Shown: positions 7,867 to 16,286 of the stretch, piece by piece
How positions within the stretch are numbered: the first letter of the stretch is position 1
Layout of the letters: each line of letters begins with the position of its first letter
Assembly: GCF_037963835.1 (NCBI RefSeq)
Contig: NZ_CP150145.1
Span: forward strand, 5,270,001-5,334,000
DNA length: 64,000 bases
Origin: Paenibacillus sp. FSL H8-0332
Lineage (GTDB): Bacteria; Bacillota; Bacilli; Paenibacillales; Paenibacillaceae
Reading direction: 5' to 3'
Program-made: the position numbers and the translations under genes
Notes under the pieces: model-generated
The model's database searches: none
Told to the model about the DNA's origin: nothing
Seen by the model: the letters and a program-made list of their open reading frames with translations, nothing else

Positions 7867-9149
7867 AGGCCTGCCTGCGCCGGTACTAAGTCCTCTGGTT
7901 TCTCATTGCCATAAGGTGTAATGAGTACGGTCTCGGTGCCGGCAACCGCCGTATCGAGTAAGGCCTGATAGCCGGGCAGCGTTGCTTCAATCTTGTCTAC
8001 AATCCGCATATTCGGATTCGTCGTCGGTGATTTAGGCACGAACAGTGTACAGCAATCCTCATAAGGGAGGATGGACAAGTCATACGTACCGATTCTCCGG
8101 GAGAGCTCCACAATCTCACTCTTGTCCATCATCACCAGCGGACGCAGCAGTGGCAGGCTTGTCGCGCGCCCGATCACATTCATGCTGGGCAAGGTCTGGC
8201 TGGCCACCTGGCCCAGACTGTCGCCGGTAATCAGCGCAAGCGCCCCCTCCTTCTCAGCAAGACCGGTAGCGATCCGCAGCATGGCCCGTCGCATCAGCGT
8301 AATAATCAGATTGTCCTGTCCGATCCCGGTAAAAGAGGTCTGCACCTCCGTGAACGGAACCAGGTGCAGCTTGATCACCCCGGCATAACGCGACAGGACG
8401 CGCGTCAAATCTACAACCTTCTGCCGGGCAAGCTCGCTGGTATAAGGATAGCTATAAAAGTGTATACACTCTACCTCCAGCCCCCTGCGCATGGATGACC
8501 AGCCCGCAACCGGACTATCGATGCCGCCGGAGAGCAGCAGCATGGCCTTGCCGTTAGTTCCCAGCGGAAACCCGCCGACACCGGCAATATTCTCACAGAA
8601 AATAAGAGTATGCTCTTCGCGAATCTCAATCCTCAGCTCCAGATCGGGAGACTTCACATCTACCAGCAGCCCCGGATAACCCTGCAGCAGCGGTGTAGCT
8701 ATAAGCTTATTCATCTCTATAGAGCCGTAAGGGAAGCCCTTCCACACCCGGCGCGCGCTAACCTTGAAGCTGGTTCCCGCCGCCGGAGCTATAAGGTGGA
8801 GGAAGGTCCGGCTGGCCGCAAGAATATCCTCGAATTCCGGCCGGGAGACCTTCACCGGGCTAATCGAAGCGATTCCGAACACTTTTGCGAGCGCATCCGT
8901 TAATTCGCCTGCCGGTTCACCGTTCAGCTCGACATAGATCCGCCCGAATTCCCGGGTCAGCTTCACGTTAGGATACGGCTTCACCATCTCCTTCACATGG
9001 CGCAGTACGGTCTTCTCGAACCGGCTGCGGTTCTTTCCTTTCAGAATGAACTCCCCAAAGCGCAGCAGGAGCATATCGGCATAGTCCATGCTGCTTCCGT
9101 ATCCGGCATTCGGTACTCCGGTACCTGTTCCTGTCTCTGTTGTTGTCAT
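7848..9149 (-). CDS. thiI: tRNA 4-thiouridine(8) synthase ThiI
   Basis: 433 residues. An N-terminal ferredoxin-like and THUMP region (about 25-190) is followed by a PP-loop ATP pyrophosphatase motif, LLSGGIDSPVAGW, near residue 205. There is no C-terminal rhodanese extension, as in Bacillus ThiI, so sulfur must come directly from a dedicated cysteine desulfurase, and that gene (9153-10304) lies immediately upstream with a 3-base gap. ThiI adenylates U8 of tRNA and inserts sulfur. The first 20 residues (Thr/Gly-rich) are poorly conserved; ATG 9089 (MDYADMLLLRFGE) is an alternative start closer to the family length. Confidence 0.93.
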   Translation of the reverse strand: MTTTETGTGTGVPNAGYGSSMDYADMLLLRFGEFILKGKNRSRFEKTVLRHVKEMVKPYPNVKLTREFGRIYVELNGEPAGELTDALAKVFGIASISPVKVSRPEFEDILAASRTFLHLIAPAAGTSFKVSARRVWKGFPYGSIEMNKLIATPLLQGYPGLLVDVKSPDLELRIEIREEHTLIFCENIAGVGGFPLGTNGKAMLLLSGGIDSPVAGWSSMRRGLEVECIHFYSYPYTSELARQKVVDLTRVLSRYAGVIKLHLVPFTEVQTSFTGIGQDNLIITLMRRAMLRIATGLAEKEGALALITGDSLGQVASQTLPSMNVIGRATSLPLLRPLVMMDKSEIVELSRRIGTYDLSILPYEDCCTLFVPKSPTTNPNMRIVDKIEATLPGYQALLDTAVAGTETVLITPYGNEKPEDLVPAQAGLQEEWF

Positions 9150-9152
9150 TGG

Positions 9153-10304
9153 TTACTTCATGCCTCCTTCTGCAATCTTCAAAGATTGAACGGCTGCCAG
9201 CAGCGCCTGCTCCAGCTGGCTGACATCCTGCTCAGTGTGGTTATCGCCGAGGCTGATCCGTATGCCGCCAAGCGCAGCAGCGGTATCCCTGCCCATGGAC
9301 AGCAGAATCCGGCTTGGCTCGGCCAGACGCGAGGAGCAGGCAGAGCGCGTGGCGACTGCCATCCCGAGCTCCTCCAGCCTGCGGGCCAGAACCTCCCCCT
9401 TCATGCCGGGGTAAGAGAAGTGGACAATATGCGGTGCCCCGTCCTCTCTGCTATTCAGTACAAGCTCAGGAATTCCTGATATATATTCCTCCAGCTGGGC
9501 CTTCAGCGGACGAATCCGGGCGGTGAATTCCTCCCGCCGTTCCCCGCTCATCCGCATAGCCTTGGCTGAAGCTACAATATTCGGCACATTCTCTGTTCCG
9601 GCGCGCTTGCCCTGTTCCTGGGAACCGCCGGTCAGCAAGGGAAACACCGTAACCCCTTCTCTAACATAGAGAATCCCTGTCCCGCGCGGACCACGTATTT
9701 TATGCGCGGACAGGCTGTACAGATCAGCCTGCCAAGCCTTCAGTGGAGCCTCAAGCTTCCCGTAGCCCTGCACACCATCTACATGGAACAGGGTCCGGCG
9801 GTTCGCCGCCTTGACCAGATGTCCGATTTCGCGCAGCGGCTGCACCGTGCCAATCTCATTATTCACATGCATCACACTGACAAGCACCGTATCCGGCCGG
9901 ACCGCAGCGGCAATCCGCGAGGGTTCAATCACTCCTTGCGGGTCAGGTGCTACGAAGGTTACCTCCCAGCCCAGCTGCTGCAGCTGAAGACAGCTCTCGT
10001 AGACGGAAGGATGCTCCAGCTCCGTAGTCACAATATGCCGTCCTCTGCTCTGATATTGCAGTGCAGCTCCTTTGACCGCCAGATTGTTGCTCTCGGTAGC
10101 TCCCGAGGTAAAAATAATTTCCTGCGGCAACACATCAAGCGCCGCTGCGCACACCTCTCGCGCACGCTTAATCAGCTTGTCCGCCTCTTCTCCCGCCCGG
10201 TGCAGGGAAGAAGGGTTGGCGAAGTGCTTCCTCATCACCTGCTCCAGCGTCTGCACAACCTCCTCATAAGGAGGGGCAGCAGCGGCATAATCCCAGTACA
10301 GCAT
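9153..10304 (-). CDS. cysteine desulfurase partnered with ThiI (NifS/NifZ type)
   Basis: 383 residues, fold-type I PLP enzyme. Visible features: TSGATESNN cofactor loop near residue 70, the Schiff-base lysine in LSAHKIRGPRGTG near 206, and the active-site Cys in ATRSACSSRLAEPS near 325. The short SACSS loop is the type-II-like NifS form seen beside thiI in Bacillus. It removes sulfur from cysteine as a persulfide and hands it to ThiI for tRNA thiolation, possibly also to thiamine synthesis. Translationally linked to thiI (3-base spacing). Confidence 0.9.
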   Translation of the reverse strand: MLYWDYAAAAPPYEEVVQTLEQVMRKHFANPSSLHRAGEEADKLIKRAREVCAAALDVLPQEIIFTSGATESNNLAVKGAALQYQSRGRHIVTTELEHPSVYESCLQLQQLGWEVTFVAPDPQGVIEPSRIAAAVRPDTVLVSVMHVNNEIGTVQPLREIGHLVKAANRRTLFHVDGVQGYGKLEAPLKAWQADLYSLSAHKIRGPRGTGILYVREGVTVFPLLTGGSQEQGKRAGTENVPNIVASAKAMRMSGERREEFTARIRPLKAQLEEYISGIPELVLNSREDGAPHIVHFSYPGMKGEVLARRLEELGMAVATRSACSSRLAEPSRILLSMGRDTAAALGGIRISLGDNHTEQDVSQLEQALLAAVQSLKIAEGGMK

Positions 10305-10356
10305 ATATCGGCGTTCTCCTTTGTTGATCAGAATTCATCCCTGCTTATATGGTGCA

Positions 10357-10417
10357 AAAAGGATCAAACGGCCTGCACCCGCATAAGCGGCGGGTGCAGA
10401 TTCCGTTTGATCCTTTA
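10357..10417 (-). terminator. long terminator after the transglycosylase gene
   Basis: A two-segment stem: AAAGGATCAAACGG with its perfect complement enclosing CTGCACCC/GGGTGCAG. It starts just after the stop at 10420 and lies between that gene and the desulfurase start. The terminal A/T-run is present on both sides. Confidence 0.85.
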
Positions 10418-10419
10418 TA

Positions 10420-11130
10420 TTATACCGCGAATTGCGCGCGGGCGCGTTCTATTTTGGCAATGTAGGCCTGAGTCTCCTTCGGAAGCTCGGAGAGGTTCGC
10501 CATAAGCTCTGCATCGCTGCTGACTCCAAGCTTATTCACCCGGCCCGGTCCGGCATTATAGGCAGCCAGCGCCATCTTCTCCTGTCCGTCATACCGCTTA
10601 AGCTGGTAAGAGAGGTATCGTACGCCGCCGTCAATGCTCTGAGCGGGGTCGAAGGGGTCGGAGACACCCAGTCCGTTCGCTGTTCCGTCCATTAACTGCA
10701 TCAGCCCCTTGGCGCCCGCAGAAGATACAACATTGGGATTGAAGGAGGATTCCGTATCAATGACCGCCTTGATCAGATCAACCGGAACGCCGTATTTCGC
10801 GCTGGCGGTCTGAATCAGCTCTTCATAATCCGTCGGCACCGTCTGCGTTATTTCCCCGGAAATGCCTTGATTGGACTCTGCTGCTTCCCCAAGCTGCTGC
10901 CACAGCAGATTATCCATAGAAGAAGTACCTGCAAGAGCAACGTATGTGCTTTTATTGCTGCTGTCAGTGGCTTGAGACGTTCCGGCCGCCTGCTGAAGCA
11001 TCGCAGTGAACGCTGCCGCCGAGGAACCCGTAACTCCAGGGGTGGCTTTGTCAACCTCACGTTTCAGGCTTGAGCTTCTTAAGTCTACCCATTTCAACTG
11101 GCCGCTTGGAGTAGCGGCATTGATTGACAT
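10420..11130 (-). CDS. SLT-domain lytic transglycosylase
   Basis: 236 residues. The first half (1-125) is polar, Ser/Thr/Ala-rich and has no obvious signal peptide. The C-terminal half is a soluble lytic transglycosylase domain with the catalytic Glu in AVIDTESSFNPNVVS near 146, then SAGAKGLMQLM and the closing ALAAYNAGPGRV. Such enzymes cut the MurNAc-GlcNAc bond of peptidoglycan with anhydro-ring formation. The layout resembles B. subtilis YjbJ (CwlQ). How it leaves the cell is unclear; flagellar or phage-like export is possible. Monocistronic, with a clear terminator. Confidence 0.88.
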   Translation of the reverse strand: MSINAATPSGQLKWVDLRSSSLKREVDKATPGVTGSSAAAFTAMLQQAAGTSQATDSSNKSTYVALAGTSSMDNLLWQQLGEAAESNQGISGEITQTVPTDYEELIQTASAKYGVPVDLIKAVIDTESSFNPNVVSSAGAKGLMQLMDGTANGLGVSDPFDPAQSIDGGVRYLSYQLKRYDGQEKMALAAYNAGPGRVNKLGVSSDAELMANLSELPKETQAYIAKIERARAQFAV

Positions 11131-11211
11131 GCTTCCATTCCTTCTTTCACGCTAAGTCTTATATTTGAACTTTACTATTTATTCACAGCAAATACTATAT
11201 GCCTAAGCGAA

Positions 11212-11256
11212 AAAACAGACTTCAGACCTGCATAGTTAGGTCTGATAGCCTGTTTT
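11212..11256 (-). terminator. terminator of the small membrane protein operon
   Basis: AAAACAG/CTGTTTT and CAGACCT/AGGTCTG form a bulged hairpin downstream of the stop at 11285, with an A-run that becomes a U-run on the minus-strand RNA. Confidence 0.7.
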
Positions 11257-11284
11257 GAAATCCGATGTGCGGGTTCAGCCTGCT

Positions 11285-11695
11285 CTAACGGGCAAATGGA
11301 ATTAAGATAAAATAACTTAAGGTGGATACGATCCCCAGCCCCATCGACCAGGCCCCGGCTGATTTTTGTCCTCTGACATACGCATAATACCCCAAAACAG
11401 CGGCAATCGGCCCCAATATAATGGACCAGATGAATAGGGAAACAACACCGAAGCCCAGGCCGATATAGCCGACTCTCCGGTCCTCTCCCTCGCTCACGCC
11501 GCCCGTTGTCCGCTGAGCCTCGTCACTCCGTCCCACAGTACTCTGGAGCTGCGATGGGAGCGGACTGAGCTCAGCCGCATACTCCTCATTGTGGCTTCTG
11601 TCCCGGCGGGGATAATCGACTCTGCTGCGCGGGCGCAAAATAACCTTTCTGCGGGCGGAACGGTCCACTTTGGGTTCATCTTTCGAATTATCCAT
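11285..11695 (-). CDS. DUF4190-like small membrane protein
   Basis: 136 residues. A strongly charged, Arg/Ser-rich N-terminal half (1-70) is followed by two membrane helices (about 75-100 and 108-134) with GLGFGVVSLFIW and GLGIVSTLSYFILI, the paired Gly-rich helices of DUF4190-type proteins. These are often found in spore-forming Firmicutes and lack an assigned function. It has an AAGGAGG site and lies 13 bases after the DUF1540 gene, so the two probably share a transcript. Confidence 0.55.
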   Translation of the reverse strand: MDNSKDEPKVDRSARRKVILRPRSRVDYPRRDRSHNEEYAAELSPLPSQLQSTVGRSDEAQRTTGGVSEGEDRRVGYIGLGFGVVSLFIWSIILGPIAAVLGYYAYVRGQKSAGAWSMGLGIVSTLSYFILIPFAR

Positions 11696-11708
11696 AAGGG
11701 CCTCCTTC

Positions 11709-11930
11709 TCAGGCGTTCGGCTTGAACGTCAGACAACAGGTTGCGGATGAGGTTCCGGCATGGTCATGATGATTATTGGCCGTTAGCTCTTCTGCGTATT
11801 CCTCCATGTAACGGCTGCCTGCATGCTGATCGATCTCAATGACAATTTCCTCGGCACGGCACAGGTTTTGTTCTCCCCAAAAATGACAGTTGCTCACACT
11901 GCATTTCACAAGCGGTTTGGCGTTTGTCAT
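11709..11930 (-). CDS. DUF1540 Cys-rich small protein
   Basis: 73 residues from ATG 11930. It holds the spaced cysteines of DUF1540: VKCSVSNCHFW, NLCRAEEI and a late ATCCLTF, with several His and acidic residues between them, so a metal- or disulfide-stabilised knot is likely. Family members are small Firmicute proteins of unknown role. An in-frame ATG at 11939 adds only three residues. Upstream of, and probably co-transcribed with, the DUF4190-like gene. Confidence 0.75.
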   Translation of the reverse strand: MTNAKPLVKCSVSNCHFWGEQNLCRAEEIVIEIDQHAGSRYMEEYAEELTANNHHDHAGTSSATCCLTFKPNA

Positions 11931-12005
11931 AATGATCACCTCGCCATGTATTATGCCCGCTGTGAAATCGGCTATGCGGCTCAGAGCCGCTCACCTGAAA
12001 ATAAC

Positions 12006-12056
12006 AAAAAGACCGCCCCAAGCAGCCATATCGGCAGTTGGGACAGCCTTTTGCAG
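12006..12056 (-). terminator. terminator after the DUF3907-like gene
   Basis: Imperfect stem joining AAAAAGACCGCCCCAA to TTGGGACAGCCTTTT, followed on the minus strand by a T-rich tail, 28 bases after the stop. Confidence 0.7.
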
Positions 12057-12083
12057 AAATTAGATTAAAGACCGGACATTGGA

Positions 12084-12581
12084 TTACACCTGATTCTGCA
12101 TCCGCTTCTCCGTCAAATAATCATTCTCATAATAAGTCAGATCATCACGCAGTTCCTCAAAGACCTTGGTGATCTCCATAATGATGTCGCGTGCCGGACG
12201 GACAGGCTTCTTACGGAAACGGATCGCATCCTGCCCGGTATAGGCGTAACGTCCATCCTCCGAATAACTCTCATTCTTGGGATAGAAGAAGTTATTGACT
12301 CCGAGATGATATACATTATATAGCGCTTTTTGCGCGAAAGGTTCATCGAAGGTAGCGCGGCGCAGTGCAAGCCCAAGCTTCTCATTAGACATTTCCGAGA
12401 ACACCAGCAGATGGCGGAGATCGGACAAAAACCCCCGATAGAAATGCAGTGTTTCTTCATCCTCTTCGGTAACAAGCTGCGGCAGTGCATGCTCATTCAG
12501 GAACAGTTCCATTTTTTCGATAACGGATTTAAGCTTCTCTCTCGTCGATTCACACAATTTCTGCACATTGGCTGCTGACAT
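12084..12581 (-). CDS. YpuI-like (DUF3907) conserved protein
   Basis: 165 residues, soluble, helical and rich in acidic and aromatic residues (LVTEEDEETLHFYRGFLSDL, NNFFYPKNESYSEDGRYAYT). No signal peptide or membrane segment. Size and the aromatic middle recall the Bacillus YpuI/DUF3907 family, which has no known activity; this match is from memory and should be treated as probable only. GGGGGAGC ribosome site. Single-gene unit ending in its own terminator. Confidence 0.55.
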   Translation of the reverse strand: MSAANVQKLCESTREKLKSVIEKMELFLNEHALPQLVTEEDEETLHFYRGFLSDLRHLLVFSEMSNEKLGLALRRATFDEPFAQKALYNVYHLGVNNFFYPKNESYSEDGRYAYTGQDAIRFRKKPVRPARDIIMEITKVFEELRDDLTYYENDYLTEKRMQNQV

Positions 12582-12870
12582 GGCGGTTGCTCCCCCTTAT
12601 TGTTCCTTGCATTAGTAGTTGTTAATGACACTTGGACATTGCAGTTGGTTGTACTTCTCTCTTGATAGTATCACAAAATCTCCTAAGCCTCCACCGTACT
12701 GATACCGGAGAAGAATCCTGCTGCTGTAAAGAACGGTACAAGCCCCGAAGGCGCTTACTTTCTGATATTAACATAAAACCAAGGACGGCGGTATCCTTTT
12801 CTGCCATGCATAAATCCGGCTCCCCCTTCTAACCCTAACCGGTATACGAAACCAAGAAGGAGCGGAAATC
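12582..12870. other. intergenic region without recognised features
   Basis: The spacer between the divergent DUF3907-like and subtilase genes has ribosome sites at both edges. A short minus-strand frame (12622-12807) lacks a convincing start or composition. I see no clear promoter hexamers or hairpins. Confidence 0.4.
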
Positions 12871-14739
12871 ATGTCCCGTAAAAATTTAACCGTCGCCGGT
12901 ATATTCACTGCTGCGCTGACCGTGCTGCTGCTCACCTTTGCCCTGCGGCCGGAAGCAGGCGGTACCCTCAGACAAGCATCTGTGCCTGATCCCTCTCAGG
13001 AAAAAGCGATCAAGAAAACCACCCTTGTGCAGGATGTAACGGCCACGGACAAGCTGAACCGCATCGATGTAAACAGACATCTGAGCACCCTGCTGGCCGA
13101 TATGCATCACGCTTCGCCTGAAGATATCTCAGCATATGCCAATAGCCTTCAGCAAGGACACGGGCATATTACCCTGCTGATGCTGGTTGATTTCCGCACC
13201 CGCAAGACGACCACCTATAAATCTTCCCTGCCCGAAGGAACCGATCAGGAGAACAAGCAGCTGCTTCACTATTTGAATACAGCCAAATCAGCGATCAAAG
13301 GCCACCAATCCTATGAATCTCCTTCGTTCATCATCGGCGGCAAAAAGTATTATTTCGTAGCCCAGCGTAACCGGGAGGGCCAAATCGCTGTCATCGCTCT
13401 GATTAACCAGAAGATTCTGGACCGAGTAGCACTGCATCAGCTCAAGAATCTGCGACTTATTCCGTACCCGAAGGAAGGCAAGTACCGGATAGAATCCGTC
13501 CACGCCGATACCTTAAAGGACATTACGGTCAAGACCGGACATGACAATGAGAACGCCAGCCATTACTACGAGAATGAGATTGTCGTCCGCTTCCCGAATG
13601 GGCATCCCACGGCGGCACAGCTTCAGACCATCGCCGCCGATATCCGTTGCAAGGAGCCGCGCAAGCTGGGGTATGCTTATATTTTCCGGTCAGACAAGAT
13701 GAGTTACTCCCAGCTTAAGACTTACTTCGCCAAAAAGTGGCACCCGCTGTACGCAGAGCCTCACTATATGTATTTAACCAATGATGCGGTCAGCGAAAAT
13801 ACAGGAGCGAATGTCATTACCCCCAACGACCTGCTCTTCTCGACTTATCAGTGGAATCTGCCGGCGATTGAAACCCCGCAGGGCTGGAATCTGTCCAGGG
13901 GCAGCAAGGAGGTCATAATCGCCGTTGTGGATACCGGTGTTCAAGCGAATCACCCGGATCTGAAGGGCCAGCTGCTCAAGGGCTACAATGCGATTACCAG
14001 CGGCAGCACGCCGGATGACGATGTCGGACATGGCACTCATGTGGCCGGCATCATCGGAGCGTTAACCAATAATGAGGAAGGGGTAGCCGGTATCAGCTGG
14101 TACAACAAGATCCTTCCGGTAAAAGCACTGGATAATTCCGGGGCGGGCACCACCTATTCGGTGGCCGAAGGCATTATCTGGGCGGCAGATCAGGGGGCCA
14201 AGGTGATTAATCTCAGCCTGGGCAATTACGCCGACTCGCAGTTCCTGCATGATGCGATTAAATATGCCTATGACCGGGATGTGGTGATTGTCTCCGCCTC
14301 CGGCAATGACAATACGGAGCGGCCGGGATATCCGGCAGCCTATGAAGAAGTGATTGCAGTCGCCGCAACGAATGCGGCGGGAGAGCGTGCTTCCTTCTCC
14401 AATTACGGGGACTACATCGATGTGGCTGCACCCGGGGAGAGCATTGCCAGCACCTATCCCGATAATCAGTATGCTGCGTTATCCGGCACCTCAATGGCCA
14501 GCCCCCATGTGGCAGCACTGGCCGGACTGGTACGCTCCCTGAACCCTGCGCTGACGAACAAGGAAGTCACCGCGCTCTTGACCTCTAGTGCCATCGATCT
14601 GGGCACCACCGGCCATGATAAGTATTACGGCTGGGGCCAGGTGGATATCTACCGTACCCTGCAGGCGGCAGGAGGAGGCCAGGTTCCGCTCCAGCTGTTC
14701 CCGCAGCAGGTCGGCAAACAGCTCGATTCTATACAATAA
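12871..14739 (+). CDS. exported subtilisin-family (S8) serine protease with long N-terminal region
   Basis: 622 residues. A signal peptide or anchor helix (about 7-26) is followed by an uncharacterised region (30-225), then a prodomain-like segment (about 230-310; EIVVRFPNGHPT ... YAEPHYMYL), which resembles the fervidolysin/thermitase prodomain. The catalytic domain has the full triad: Asp354 (AVVDTG), His387 (GHGTHVAGI) and Ser541 (LSGTSMASPHVA), with the oxyanion Asn in SASGNDN. The protein is probably secreted or tethered. An AAGAAGGAG ribosome site supports the start. Ends close to the convergent MocR gene. The 30-225 region has no family I recognise. Confidence 0.93.
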   Translation: MSRKNLTVAGIFTAALTVLLLTFALRPEAGGTLRQASVPDPSQEKAIKKTTLVQDVTATDKLNRIDVNRHLSTLLADMHHASPEDISAYANSLQQGHGHITLLMLVDFRTRKTTTYKSSLPEGTDQENKQLLHYLNTAKSAIKGHQSYESPSFIIGGKKYYFVAQRNREGQIAVIALINQKILDRVALHQLKNLRLIPYPKEGKYRIESVHADTLKDITVKTGHDNENASHYYENEIVVRFPNGHPTAAQLQTIAADIRCKEPRKLGYAYIFRSDKMSYSQLKTYFAKKWHPLYAEPHYMYLTNDAVSENTGANVITPNDLLFSTYQWNLPAIETPQGWNLSRGSKEVIIAVVDTGVQANHPDLKGQLLKGYNAITSGSTPDDDVGHGTHVAGIIGALTNNEEGVAGISWYNKILPVKALDNSGAGTTYSVAEGIIWAADQGAKVINLSLGNYADSQFLHDAIKYAYDRDVVIVSASGNDNTERPGYPAAYEEVIAVAATNAAGERASFSNYGDYIDVAAPGESIASTYPDNQYAALSGTSMASPHVAALAGLVRSLNPALTNKEVTALLTSSAIDLGTTGHDKYYGWGQVDIYRTLQAAGGGQVPLQLFPQQVGKQLDSIQ

Positions 14740-14756
14740 GCTGCGCACGTTAGCTG

Positions 14757-16190
14757 CTAGGAGCACAAATGCCGTCCCAGCAGCAGCAGGAACTGGCGGA
14801 GTCCGCGCTCCATCCCATCCTGCGTCAGCTGTGAATAGCTTATGCGGATATGCCTGGAAGGCATATCTCCGGCATAGCAGACATCGCCCGGCAGGAAGGA
14901 GATCCCTTCCCGCTCGGCCAGAGCGTGCAGCTCCTCAATTCCGGGGGATTCCGGCAGCTGCAGCCACAGATTCAGCCCGCCCTCCGGCAGCTGCCAGGTT
15001 ACCCCGGCTGGAGCATACTGCTTCAGCAGTCTCGCTGCCGCCTCCTGGCGGACACGCAGCGCCCACCGCAGCTTCGCTGCATACTCGTCATACTGTCGCT
15101 CAATAAAGGGCAGCACAGCCCGCTGGGTCAGCAGCGGACTGCCCAGATCACTGGCCGACTTGGCGGCGATCAGCCGGGAGAGGATATTGCCCTCAGCGGC
15201 GACACAGGCGATCCGGCAGCCGGGTGCAAGGACTTTGCTGAAGCTCTTCATGTAGACTACATGCCCGGCGGTATCCAGCGATTTAATGGATGCCGGGGGC
15301 GGCTGATGGAAGTACAGGTCACTGAACGGATCATCCTCCACTATGAGACAGCGGTAGCTGCGGGCAAGCTCCAGCAGACGCTGTCTTCTTGGCATGCTCA
15401 TTGTGACCCCGCTCGGATTCTGGAAGGTCGGATTGGTATAGATGAGCTTGGGCGGCCTCCGGTCACACATCGCTGTAAGCAGGTCCACCCGCATACCGTC
15501 CCCGTCCATCGGCACGAAGATCATCTCAGCCCCCCGCCCGGCAAAAACATCAATCGCCCCCGTATAGCTGGGCGCCTCCAGATACACCGTATCCCCCGGA
15601 CCGACAAAGGTCCGGGCGACCAGATCGATCCCCTGCTGGGCGCCGCTCGTGATCATCAAATCACCGGCGCCCAGTGCGATTCCCCGGCTCTGCAGGTGCC
15701 TGCGCATCACCTCACGCAGCTCCGGGTCCCCCTGAAAATTACCATAGGTAGCCATCAGCTCAGGCTGCTCCTTCACAAGTACAGCCATGGTCGTGCCAAT
15801 CGGCCCCAGTGGAAGCAGGCTGCTGTGAATGGACGCCAGATGAAAGGGATAGTCCACCTCAGAATAATCGAAGTTACGCCATAGCTGGGCCCGTGGCAGA
15901 TAGTCATCATAACCGTCCTGCCACCTTGCCTCTGCCCCTTGCCTGCTCCGGTCCCGCTCTGCCACATAGCAGCCCTTACCCTGGCTGCACAGAATATGTC
16001 CGCGCTGCTCCAGGTCAGCATAGGCCTTGCTTACCGTTACCTGGCTCACCTTCAAGGAGGATGACAGACCTCTAACGGACGGCAGCCGCGTACCCGGCTG
16101 GAGCAGCCCCGAGGTGATCCGCTGCGCGATCGTCTCACTGATCTGCCGGGGCAGCGATTTGTCGCCGCTGCGGAGTAAATCAATATGCAT
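14757..16190 (-). CDS. MocR-family transcription factor (GntR helix-turn-helix plus aminotransferase domain)
   Basis: 477 residues. Residues 8-75 form a GntR winged helix (TRLPSVRGLSSSLKVSQVTVSKAY). Residues 110-470 are a fold-type I aminotransferase domain with SGAQQGIDL, YTNPTFQNPSGV and the lysine in MKSFSKVLAPGCR. In characterised MocR regulators the domain binds PLP or an aldimine as effector instead of catalysing transamination. It is divergent from a stand-alone aminotransferase gene (16287) that its own C-terminal half resembles, and it probably controls that gene through the direct repeats in the shared promoter. Confidence 0.9.
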   Translation of the reverse strand: MHIDLLRSGDKSLPRQISETIAQRITSGLLQPGTRLPSVRGLSSSLKVSQVTVSKAYADLEQRGHILCSQGKGCYVAERDRSRQGAEARWQDGYDDYLPRAQLWRNFDYSEVDYPFHLASIHSSLLPLGPIGTTMAVLVKEQPELMATYGNFQGDPELREVMRRHLQSRGIALGAGDLMITSGAQQGIDLVARTFVGPGDTVYLEAPSYTGAIDVFAGRGAEMIFVPMDGDGMRVDLLTAMCDRRPPKLIYTNPTFQNPSGVTMSMPRRQRLLELARSYRCLIVEDDPFSDLYFHQPPPASIKSLDTAGHVVYMKSFSKVLAPGCRIACVAAEGNILSRLIAAKSASDLGSPLLTQRAVLPFIERQYDEYAAKLRWALRVRQEAAARLLKQYAPAGVTWQLPEGGLNLWLQLPESPGIEELHALAEREGISFLPGDVCYAGDMPSRHIRISYSQLTQDGMERGLRQFLLLLGRHLCS

Positions 16191-16206
16191 GGCCCGCCTC
16201 CTCCCA

Positions 16207-16253
16207 ACTGTTATATTTACCGTTTTACTGTTATACCGCTATACCGTTATGAT
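16207..16253. promoter_or_regulatory. direct repeats and promoter between MocR and aminotransferase genes
   Basis: ACTGTTATA occurs twice, at 16207-16215 and 16227-16235, exactly 20 bp apart, with a related CCGTTAT at 16244. A plus-strand promoter TTTACT (16224-16229), 18 bases, TATGAT (16248-16253) lies across the repeats. Two direct half-sites on the same helix face fit the operator style of MocR regulators. Repeats are seen directly; the binding role is inferred. Confidence 0.6.
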
Positions 16254-16286
16254 ACTACAAAATTCAGAATAGCAGGGAGCATGAAT

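Noticed and set aside
12622..12832. Small frames in the spacer before the subtilase gene
   Set aside because: No ribosome site, no conserved pattern; both strands open over the same bases.
16185..16286. N-terminal extension of the aminotransferase into the promoter repeats
   Set aside because: The stretch contains the operator-like repeats and promoter; AGGGAG is placed for ATG 16287.
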